This document shows, one piece after another, positions 1 through 7,258 of a stretch of DNA of 64,000 bases. The stretch spans positions 62,001 through 126,000 of the forward strand of contig NZ_NXLV01000003.1 in the NCBI RefSeq assembly GCF_003364205.1, written 5' to 3'. The notes under the pieces are model-generated. The model was given only the letters and a program-made list of their open reading frames with translations. It had not been told where the DNA came from and searched no databases. Positions within the stretch are counted from its first letter, which is position 1. Every line of letters begins with the position of its first letter. The DNA is from Helicobacter brantae. GTDB lineage: Bacteria > Campylobacterota > Campylobacteria > Campylobacterales > Helicobacteraceae. The position numbers and the translations under genes are program-made.

Positions 1-581
1 CACACTAGACTAATCAGCACTGAGATAAATCCAAAGGCCAAAATAATCATTCTCTCCTCAAAATAAGCCTTGCAACTTCTCACGCTCACAAGTGCGATTG
101 CTGAACCCATACCACTCAAAATCCCCACAATAACATTATGCAAAGGGATATTTGAGCTAGGATCACTGATGAGAACAATCCCAAAAAATCCTAAAATTGT
201 GGCGATAAAAACGATGGGGTGCAAAGATTCTTTGAGGAAAAAATAGGCAAAAAACACAGCATAAAGTGGCACGGTTTGAGCAAATGTGGAGGCGATTCCT
301 AGAGGGATTGTGGCGATATTATAGAAGGTGAGAAGCACACTAATCCCTCCTGCAAAAGCCCTAAGGGATAAAAGTCCATAGCCTCCTTTTTTCTCACTTC
401 TTTTAAGTGGAGTGAAGAGAAAAAGCGAGAGGATAAACACGCACATCAAAATTGAGCGAAAGAGCATTGACTGGGTAGCAGAAATATCACTTGAGAGAAT
501 CTTAATACACGCATTCATCAGTGAGAAAAACAGCGTTGCTAAAAGCATCGAGAGAATGCCTAAGGAGTTTCTATCATTCAT
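1..581 (-). CDS. EamA/DMT-family transporter, C-terminus cut off by window edge
   Basis: Translated on the minus strand from an ATG at 581, the frame stays open to base 1 and gives about 193 residues made mostly of hydrophobic helices. It begins MNDRNSLGILSMLLATLFFS and shows about six membrane segments, including one in which a lysine-rich stretch precedes a GGYGLLSLRAFAGG helix. This is the pattern of EamA (drug/metabolite transporter) permeases, which normally have ten helices, so the C-terminal half lies outside the window. It is in the same direction as the hydrogenase homologue upstream, 61 bases away. The substrate cannot be told. It is distinct in sequence from the other EamA gene at 14127. 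Confidence 0.8.
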   Translation of the reverse strand, partial: MNDRNSLGILSMLLATLFFSLMNACIKILSSDISATQSMLFRSILMCVFILSLFLFTPLKRSEKKGGYGLLSLRAFAGGISVLLTFYNIATIPLGIASTFAQTVPLYAVFFAYFFLKESLHPIVFIATILGFFGIVLISDPSSNIPLHNVIVGILSGMGSAIALVSVRSCKAYFEERMIILAFGFISVLISLV

Positions 582-642
582 TTTTTACTCTGTAAAATTT
601 TTGCGGGATTTTATCAAATGTTCCACCCCCTTTTCCCCTTTT

Positions 643-2340
643 TTAGGCTAGATAAAACTTTTTACCTCTTCCATATTGCAAGAGCTTCTTGACAAAAAGG
701 CCATTGCTCTTATCGGCAAATACATCACCACAAAGCACGATTTTATCAAATCCACCGACAATATCTCCAAAACTCTCAGCATAGCTATCAATCACCCCAT
801 AGCAAAGTCCATAAATATCAAGCCCTCCCACAGCATAGGAGAATAGTGGGTTGATAAATTTTGAGAAATCTACATTGTATTTACCCTCAGCATTGGCTTT
901 GAATTTCATTGCATATTTACTTGCATAGTTGTGGATAAACTCTTCTGCAAGTTTGGGTAATTCTTGGTTTTTGTAATCTCTATTTTCTCCTACTAGGCTA
1001 CAAATCGCACTAAAGAGATCGCAAAGATTTGAGCTTTCTCTGGGAGTGTCATCTAGAGAGTAAATATAATGTTCTTTTGTGGGGAAAGCTTTGAGGTAGT
1101 TGTCTGCTAACTTCCCACCAATTTTTGTTTTGGTTTTGAGGGTTTCAAAGAGGATTCTAGGATTGCACTCAAAAGAAATTTCACTTACCTCTTTGCATTC
1201 ATCATTTTCAAAAGCAATAAACTTGCTAGGTTTATCAAACCAAAGAGAGATAAGCAATGCTTTTTCAATCTTTTTCTTATGGCAGAATGCTGAAAAAATG
1301 CTTTCATCTTGGATTGTTTCAGTGATTTCAAACTCTGCAAGTTTGGGGTGGTATTTGCTATCAGGTGTGAGTTTGGGGATATTGTTTCCCATAGGATCTT
1401 CAAATTTCCCCATATTATCCCAAAAGTTTGGCTCACTGCACCCAATACAGCCGTGTCCTGCTTGGATAGGCCAACTCATTTTTGAGTTGAATTTTACCTT
1501 TCCACAATTATTATAGACATAAGGACCACGACAACCTACTTTATAAAGACAATATCCTTCTTTTGAGCCTTCATCTCCAAACTCTTCTACAAACTCTCCT
1601 GCACCAAATGCACCCTTTCTCTCACAAAGATCATGAACGGTTTTTCCGTGCGACCATAGGGGGCGAGAATAGCTATCAAGCTCAGGAGCTTCTCCCATTA
1701 GGGTAAGATAAAGCAAGGTAGTGCAAATATTGGTATCGCTTGGAGGACAGCCTGCGATATTGATTGTCGGTTTTTGCACGATTTCACTCAAAGGCTTAGC
1801 TTTGGAAGGGTTAGGATGAGCGACTTGAATCCCACCAAAAGAAGAGCAAGAACCCACAGCGATGACAAACTCAGCTTTTTCAGCTAATTCTCTGCACTCT
1901 TTTGCTCCACTATGAGCTTCAGCCCCAAGAGTTAAGAACATATCTCCCTCTTCAGATACACTTCCCTCAACAATAAGAATATAAGGATTGCCCCCAATAC
2001 TCTCTTTGAGGGTTTGCTTAGTTTGGTGTCCGCTATTTGCCATAAGCATATCGTGATATTGGATTTGCATAAAGTCAATGACAAATCGCTCAAACCCAAA
2101 ATCAGGACTCATCAAAATACTCTCACTACACCCTGAACACTCCTCCATATGTAGCCAAATGACTCGGTAATTTGATCTTGTAAGAATCTCACAATAGGTA
2201 TCAAGATGCTCTTTTGGCAATCCCAAAAGTGTAATGGCACTTTTTACCCACTCTTTTTCTTGCTCACTAAAAACTCTTAGAGAACAAGACTGAAGATTTT
2301 GCAATCGTTTATTGAGTTTCTCTACTAATTCTTCTTGCAT
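643..2340 (-). CDS. hydA2: [NiFe] hydrogenase small-subunit homologue without Tat signal (HydA2/HydE-like)
   Basis: The first 310 residues match the FeS small subunit of [NiFe] hydrogenases. Cysteine ligands are all present: C68 and C71 in ECSGCSES, C165 in GSCSSFGG, C198 in AGCPPSD, then H231/H236, C239, C264, C270, C279, C298 and C301. Real exported small subunits begin with an RRxFxK Tat signal; this one begins MQEELVEKLNKRL, so it should stay in the cytoplasm. Residues 310-565 form an extension unlike a membrane anchor. Campylobacter HydA2 and Helicobacter HydE are the nearest families I recall; HydE is thought to support hydrogenase formation. No large subunit lies in the window. Start: ATG with GGAG seven bases upstream. 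The symbol is a family-level guess. Confidence 0.8.
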   Translation of the reverse strand: MQEELVEKLNKRLQNLQSCSLRVFSEQEKEWVKSAITLLGLPKEHLDTYCEILTRSNYRVIWLHMEECSGCSESILMSPDFGFERFVIDFMQIQYHDMLMANSGHQTKQTLKESIGGNPYILIVEGSVSEEGDMFLTLGAEAHSGAKECRELAEKAEFVIAVGSCSSFGGIQVAHPNPSKAKPLSEIVQKPTINIAGCPPSDTNICTTLLYLTLMGEAPELDSYSRPLWSHGKTVHDLCERKGAFGAGEFVEEFGDEGSKEGYCLYKVGCRGPYVYNNCGKVKFNSKMSWPIQAGHGCIGCSEPNFWDNMGKFEDPMGNNIPKLTPDSKYHPKLAEFEITETIQDESIFSAFCHKKKIEKALLISLWFDKPSKFIAFENDECKEVSEISFECNPRILFETLKTKTKIGGKLADNYLKAFPTKEHYIYSLDDTPRESSNLCDLFSAICSLVGENRDYKNQELPKLAEEFIHNYASKYAMKFKANAEGKYNVDFSKFINPLFSYAVGGLDIYGLCYGVIDSYAESFGDIVGGFDKIVLCGDVFADKSNGLFVKKLLQYGRGKKFYLA

Positions 2341-2512
2341 ATTTCTGCTCCATTGTGTGATTTATAAACAAAAGTATTTTGAAATGATATATTGAAGTTT
2401 GAGAATTTTCATAAAATATACAAAAATTTCTTGCAAAAAATAATCTAAATGTAACCAAATAGAACTTTTTTTGAAGGTTTTTGCATTTTTTATATTTTTT
2501 TGCATTTTTCTC

Positions 2513-2541
2513 TTGACATTTGATTTCAAAAAAAATATAAT
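2513..2541 (+). promoter_or_regulatory. Consensus sigma-70 promoter of the tRNA cluster
   Basis: TTGACA at 2513-2518 and TATAAT at 2536-2541 are separated by exactly 17 bases, an exact match to the sigma-70 consensus. Helicobacter promoters usually lack a recognisable -35 box, so this is a strong stable-RNA promoter. The first tRNA begins at 2586, leaving a leader of roughly 38 bases. It lies between the divergent hydrogenase homologue and the tRNA genes. Confidence 0.85.
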
Positions 2542-2585
2542 CGCATTTTTCATTTTCAAATTCAGCTTTCACAAAGGGCTTTTAT

Positions 2586-2661
2586 GACCCGTTAGCTCAG
2601 TCGGTAGAGCAACTCCCTTTTAAGGAGTGGGCCGTTGGTTCGAATCCAACACGGGTCACCA
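2586..2661 (+). tRNA. tRNA-Lys (TTT)
   Basis: The 76-base sequence folds into a full cloverleaf: acceptor GACCCGT pairs with ACGGGTC, followed by A and an encoded CCA. The anticodon stem ACTCC/GGAGT carries loop CTTTTAA, anticodon TTT. It is first in a five-tRNA operon. Confidence 0.97.
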
Positions 2662-2683
2662 TTTTTTGATAGTTAAACGCAGT

Positions 2684-2758
2684 GGCCCCTTCATCTAGCG
2701 GTTAGGATACCACCCTTTCACGGTGGCTACAGGGGTTCGAGTCCCCTAGGGGTCACCA
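2684..2758 (+). tRNA. tRNA-Glu (TTC)
   Basis: The 75-base cloverleaf has acceptor GGCCCCT/AGGGGTC, anticodon stem CCACC/GGTGG with loop CTTTCAC (anticodon TTC), T arm with GTTCGAG, discriminator A and encoded CCA. A second, divergent tRNA-Glu ends the same cluster. Confidence 0.97.
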
Positions 2759-2795
2759 CTTTAACTTCTTTTCTCTTTTTAAATCAAAGATACTA

Positions 2796-2871
2796 GGTCG
2801 CTTAGCTCAGTTGGTAGAGCGCTACCCTTACAAGGTAGATGTCACAAGTTCGAGTCTTGTAGCGACCACCA
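2796..2871 (+). tRNA. tRNA-Val (TAC)
   Basis: The 76-base cloverleaf has acceptor GGTCGCT/AGCGACC, anticodon stem CTACC/GGTAG with loop CTTACAA (anticodon TAC), discriminator A and encoded CCA. It is third in the tRNA operon. Confidence 0.97.
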
Positions 2872-2888
2872 CTTTGATTCTGCTTTTT

Positions 2889-2965
2889 GGAGCGGTAGTT
2901 CAGTTGGTTAGAATACCTGCCTGTCACGCAGGGGGTCGCGGGTTCGAGCCCCGTCCGCTCCGCCA
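2889..2965 (+). tRNA. tRNA-Asp (GTC)
   Basis: The 77-base cloverleaf has acceptor GGAGCGG/CCGCTCC, anticodon stem CCTGC/GCAGG with loop CTGTCAC (anticodon GTC), discriminator G and encoded CCA. It is fourth in the tRNA operon. Confidence 0.97.
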
Positions 2966-2986
2966 CGATTTCCAAGACTTTTTATT

Positions 2987-3062
2987 GACCCCTTCATCTA
3001 GTGGCCAAGGATACTACCCTTTCTAGGTAGTTACAGAAGTTCAAATCTTCTAGGGGTCGCCA
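2987..3062 (+). tRNA. Second tRNA-Glu (TTC), divergent, with U at position 37
   Basis: The acceptor GACCCCT pairs fully with AGGGGTC, followed by G and encoded CCA. The anticodon stem CTACC/GGTAG closes loop CTTTCTA, giving anticodon TTC. The T stem AGAAG/CTTCT is intact with loop TTCAAAT. Base 37, 3' of the anticodon, is T rather than the near-universal purine, and base 38 is A. The body is clearly different from the tRNA-Glu at 2684. It may be a true isoacceptor or a decaying gene; all stems remain paired. Confidence 0.88.
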
Positions 3063-3214
3063 TTTTATTGGACTTTTTTTCTAAATCAAAAAAAATTTTT
3101 TTAGCATTTCATATAAAATTTATTTTTCATTTCTAAAATTCTTTTCGTGCCTTCACTTGAGTTTTCATAGTTCCTCCAAAGTGAGGGCATAAAAAATTTT
3201 TTTAAGGAGTTGTG

Positions 3215-3754
3215 ATGGGTAAGACTTTTAGGCTAATCCACATTTATGTCAGTTTGTTCTTTTTGCCTTTGGCATTGTTTTATGCGTTGAGTGGGGTTTT
3301 GTTTTTGTGTGGCTTCAATCAAGATAGCGGTGCAGAAAAAAAATCTTTTTATATTGATTCTCCTTTCGTTGCTGAAAAGATCCCCACTGAAATCAAAGAT
3401 TTTTTGGAGAAAAACAATCTAAGGCTTCCTAGCAGTTTTGAGGGTAAGAGTGCAAAAGGAGGTGGAGTAATGTTTGGCACTCCAAGTTATAGCGTGACAG
3501 CAAAGCAAAAAGGTAATGGAATCAGCGTGGAAACCACAGAGAGAAGTGTGATTGGACTTGCAATGCTTCTTCATAAGGGCAAAGCAAAATGGTATTTTGA
3601 TCTTTTGGCTTATGGATTTGCACTAGCTTTGGTTATCCTCTATATCTCAGGTCTTATCATCGCAAACCTTAGTAAGATCAAAAATAAAGCGTGGGCAAGT
3701 GTGTTTGCAGGAGTGATTGCAATGATTGTTTTAGGATATTTAAGTGTGATTTAG
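3215..3754 (+). CDS. PepSY-type small membrane protein
   Basis: About 179 residues with an N-terminal helix (RLIHIYVSLFFLPLALFYAL, about residues 5-30), a periplasmic middle of about 90 residues and two C-terminal helices. The opening resembles PepSY-associated membrane proteins: a histidine in the first helix, and a later helix preceded by LLHKGKAKWYFDLL. The function is unknown; such proteins often accompany metal or redox sensing systems. ATG 3215 is chosen over GTG 3212 because AAGGAG at 3204-3209 is correctly spaced only from the ATG. It is the first gene of a set with the periplasmic protein and two-component pair that follow, separated by 10 bases. Confidence 0.75.
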   Translation: MGKTFRLIHIYVSLFFLPLALFYALSGVLFLCGFNQDSGAEKKSFYIDSPFVAEKIPTEIKDFLEKNNLRLPSSFEGKSAKGGGVMFGTPSYSVTAKQKGNGISVETTERSVIGLAMLLHKGKAKWYFDLLAYGFALALVILYISGLIIANLSKIKNKAWASVFAGVIAMIVLGYLSVI

Positions 3755-3764
3755 GGAGTAAGAA

Positions 3765-4229
3765 ATGAGAAAGTTTTTGAGTTTAAGCCTTGTTGTAGCA
3801 GGGTTGGTGAGTGGAGTTTTTGGTGTGGATTACTCTAAGATGAGTAATGAAGAATTGATTGCTCAAAGTGGAAAATTTGATCCAAAAGAAACTTTGGATT
3901 ATTTCAAAGAAGTTTTTAAAAGAACAGAGAAAATGAGTGAAGCACAGATTAGAGAATTTAGATTCAAACTCAGTGAGGAGAGAATCAAAGCAGAAGAAAA
4001 TATGCTTGTAAAAGATTATAGAGCAAGAAAAAAAGCAATCTGTGCTGAATTTCAAAAAGAATTTGCAAACATTAAGCCCAGCAAGGCTCTAAGAAGCATT
4101 GCCAAAAGCTATTGCAAAGCTGAGGGCAAAAGAGGAGAAGGTAAAAGGGGTGAGGGCAAATGTCAAGGCAAGGGCAAGGCAAGAGATAGGGGAACTTGTG
4201 GTCAATCTTGCAATCAAAAAGCATATTAA
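3765..4229 (+). CDS. Small secreted protein, DUF1104-like, with Lys/Gly-rich Cys-containing tail
   Basis: A signal peptide of about 20 residues (MRKFLSLSLVVAGLVSGVFG) leads a mostly helical protein with MSNEELIAQSG near its start, a pattern I associate with the small Helicobacter/Campylobacter DUF1104 family. Residues around 65-95 form a charged helix (MSEAQIREFRFKLSEERIKA) reminiscent of periplasmic metal-sensing helical proteins; that comparison is inference. The last 40 residues contain repeated GKRGEGK units and four cysteines, which could bind metal. The matching DNA at 4120-4190 is an imperfect short repeat. It lies between the PepSY protein and the response regulator, 10 bases from each, so it probably belongs to the sensed stress response. 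Confidence 0.7.
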   Translation: MRKFLSLSLVVAGLVSGVFGVDYSKMSNEELIAQSGKFDPKETLDYFKEVFKRTEKMSEAQIREFRFKLSEERIKAEENMLVKDYRARKKAICAEFQKEFANIKPSKALRSIAKSYCKAEGKRGEGKRGEGKCQGKGKARDRGTCGQSCNQKAY

Positions 4230-4239
4230 AGGATAGAAA

Positions 4240-4881
4240 ATGATTTTACTTTTGGAAGATGAGGTGGTTTTGTGTGAAATGGTTGAGGAATTCCTCATCT
4301 CCAAAGGCTTTGAAGTCTTTAGTGTAGATAATGGAGATGACGCATTAGAGCAGGCAATGAGTGGAAAGTATGAGCTTTTTATCTTTGATGTAAAAGTGCC
4401 TTTAGGCAATGGGTTTTCAATCTTGCAAGAGCTAAGAAGGCACAAGATTACTACACCAGCGATTTTTACAACCTCTCTTAATACAATTGCAGATTTGCAA
4501 GAGGGTTATGAAAGTGGCTGTGATGACTATCTCAAAAAACCCTTTGATTTGGAAGAGCTGTATTTGAGGGTGCAAAAACTTTTGGGCAAAAAAGAGGGGG
4601 AAGTGATTGATTTTGGCAATGGAGTGAGATTTGATTTAGCTCAAAAGTTGCTTTATAAAGGAGAATCTTTGCTCCCACTTACCAACAAAGAAAACGAGCT
4701 TTTGGCAATGCTGATAGAAAACAAAGGACAATACCTTACCTTAGAAGAGATTTCTTATCGGCTTTGGGGGTATGAAGAGCCAAGCTTTACCTCACTTAGG
4801 GTGTATATCAAAAACATTCGCCAACAAATCGGAAAAGATTGTATCCACACCAAAAGAGGACTAGGGTATTGCTATGAATGA
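4240..4881 (+). CDS. OmpR-family response regulator
   Basis: The receiver domain (1-115) has the acidic pair E6/D7, phosphoacceptor D50 in FIFDVKVPLGNG, the conserved threonine region IFTTSL and the lysine in DYLKKPFD. A winged-helix DNA-binding domain follows (about 125-213), ending RQQIGKDCIHTKRGLGYCYE, typical of OmpR/PhoB proteins. It overlaps its kinase gene by 8 bases, so the two are translationally coupled. It resembles the CrdR and DccR regulators of Helicobacter and Campylobacter, but I cannot assign it to either. The likely targets include its own operon with the PepSY and DUF1104-like genes. Confidence 0.92.
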   Translation: MILLLEDEVVLCEMVEEFLISKGFEVFSVDNGDDALEQAMSGKYELFIFDVKVPLGNGFSILQELRRHKITTPAIFTTSLNTIADLQEGYESGCDDYLKKPFDLEELYLRVQKLLGKKEGEVIDFGNGVRFDLAQKLLYKGESLLPLTNKENELLAMLIENKGQYLTLEEISYRLWGYEEPSFTSLRVYIKNIRQQIGKDCIHTKRGLGYCYE

Positions 4882-6229
4882 AACCAAAAAAACCACTCTA
4901 AGTATCCTCTCTGCTTATATGATAAGCACTACAATCTTTTTGAGTGTGATTTTTGGGATGTGGTATCACGGAGAGCTTGATTTGCTCAAAACTCGCTCAT
5001 TTCACGAAGTCAAAAACTTAAGCAAACGCCTCATTCACGTCTTGGCAAAAAAGGGAAGATATGGATTTTTTGTGCAATCCTTGGAGGGACAGAGAGCGAT
5101 TTTGCAATCTATTTCCCTAGAATCGGGCTATCTCATCGCAGCTTTCAATAAAAAAGGAGAACTTGTTTATAGCAATATGAAAATCAATCCCCTCTCTATC
5201 CCCAAAGAAAATGGTGTCTTTATCATCGATCATCATATCGTTTTGAGCTCTTATGGGAAGCCTGATTTTCTCTACAAAAAAAATCCAAAAGCCCAACAAG
5301 AGAGAGAGGCAAGAGATGTCCCTCCTCCAATCCCTGAAAAAGAAGAAGATTCTGTTTTTGGGGCTTATGGAAAGTTTGATTTTTCTAGCAAAAACACAAA
5401 AAAAGAGCAACAAGACAAAGCTCAAGAAGATTTTAGAATCATCATTGATGGGGGAGATATAGAATCTTTGCTGTGGAAGTTGCGATTAAAGATTTGGGGG
5501 ATTTTTGGGGTTTTACTTGTCGCCTCTGGAGTGGTAGGGTTTTTCTTGGTGCGTTTGGCTCTCAAACCTCTCAATCAAAAAATAGAAGAGCTTAATCTCT
5601 TCATCAAAGATACCACTCACGAAATCAACACGCCTTTGAGTGTATTGCAAATGAGTGTGGATCGGATTGATAAAAGTAAGCTAGAAGAGAAAGATATCAA
5701 AAAATTCAACTCCATTATCGTGGCTTCAAGGACACTAGAGAGTATCTATCACTCTTTGATATACACCTCTTTTGGGCGACTTGAGAGCAAGGTTGAGGAG
5801 ATTGAGCTCTCAAATCTAATCAAAGAGAGATTGAATTATTTTGAAATGCTCTTTGCACAAAAAAATATCGCTATTTCTGTGGATTTGCAAGAAGTGAGTT
5901 TGCAAGCCAATGCCAAAAGCATTTCACTTGTGATTGACAATCTTTTGAGCAATGCCTACAAATACACGCCAAAGAATGGAAAAGTAGAAATCAAAACCTA
6001 TAAAGAAGGAGAGAGTAGCTATCTTTCTATCAAAGACAATGGCTATGGAATCGCCCCAAAAGACTTGGAGCATATCTACAAACGCTTTACGCGTTTTGAT
6101 AGCTCTAAGGGTGGATTTGGACTAGGGTTAAGTATTGTCAAAAAGATTTGTGATGAGTTTAAAATCAAGATTGAATGCAAAAGTGAGCTAAAAAAAGGGA
6201 GTGAATTTATACTTCAATGGCGTTTTTAA
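4874..6229 (+). CDS. Membrane sensor histidine kinase
   Basis: Helix one lies at about 10-30, a long periplasmic sensor region at 31-203 and helix two at 205-228. The dimerisation H box is FIKDTTHEINTPLSVLQ with H249. The ATPase domain has the N box DNLLSNAYKYT, the G1 box KDNGYGI and the G2 box GFGLGLSIVKKI. All catalytic motifs are intact. The sensor region contains a repeated YGKPDF/YGKFDF element separated by a charged, proline-containing linker, suggesting an internal duplication. It is the cognate kinase of the overlapping response regulator; the signal is unknown, possibly metal or envelope stress given the neighbours. Confidence 0.92.
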   Translation: MNETKKTTLSILSAYMISTTIFLSVIFGMWYHGELDLLKTRSFHEVKNLSKRLIHVLAKKGRYGFFVQSLEGQRAILQSISLESGYLIAAFNKKGELVYSNMKINPLSIPKENGVFIIDHHIVLSSYGKPDFLYKKNPKAQQEREARDVPPPIPEKEEDSVFGAYGKFDFSSKNTKKEQQDKAQEDFRIIIDGGDIESLLWKLRLKIWGIFGVLLVASGVVGFFLVRLALKPLNQKIEELNLFIKDTTHEINTPLSVLQMSVDRIDKSKLEEKDIKKFNSIIVASRTLESIYHSLIYTSFGRLESKVEEIELSNLIKERLNYFEMLFAQKNIAISVDLQEVSLQANAKSISLVIDNLLSNAYKYTPKNGKVEIKTYKEGESSYLSIKDNGYGIAPKDLEHIYKRFTRFDSSKGGFGLGLSIVKKICDEFKIKIECKSELKKGSEFILQWRF

Positions 6230-6254
6230 AGGATTTTATTTTAAAATTCTTTAG

Positions 6255-6986
<732 letters not shown>

Positions 6987-7024
6987 GGATTTTATAGTAA
7001 AATAAAAATAAAAAAGGATAGAAA

Positions 7025-7249
7025 ATGAGAACAGAAGAAATCGCAGCAAAAGCATTGGAAAAAACAGGAAATGATCGATATGTGCTTTCAAGCCTTGTAT
7101 TTGCAAGGACAAAAGAGCTAAGCAATGGAGCTAAGCCACTAGTTGATATGGATTTAAAAGTGCATAAACTTGCAGATATTGCAATGATGGAAATTGCAGA
7201 AGAGAAAATCACACTCACTTCCATTGAAAATCCCCACCCAAGAGGATAG
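7025..7249 (+). CDS. rpoZ: RNA polymerase omega subunit
   Basis: A 74-residue protein beginning [21 protein letters not shown], with the conserved helix [21 protein letters not shown] of omega subunits. Omega assists RNA polymerase assembly and is part of the ppGpp-binding site in proteobacterial enzymes. It sits directly before spoT, nine bases away, an arrangement common in bacteria. The good site AAGGATAGAAA precedes its ATG. Confidence 0.95.
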   Translation: MRTEEIAAKALEKTGNDRYVLSSLVFARTKELSNGAKPLVDMDLKVHKLADIAMMEIAEEKITLTSIENPHPRG

Positions 7250-7258
7250 GGGACTCTA

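Noticed and set aside
412-651. Open frame of 79 codons on the plus strand
   Set aside because: It is antisense to the EamA transporter start and has no family match or ribosome site.
1100-1516. Open frame of 138 codons antisense to the hydrogenase homologue
   Set aside because: The opposite strand encodes a clear FeS protein; this frame is its shadow.
2811-3026. Open frame of 71 codons on the plus strand
   Set aside because: It runs through the tRNA-Val, tRNA-Asp and second tRNA-Glu genes, which fold fully.
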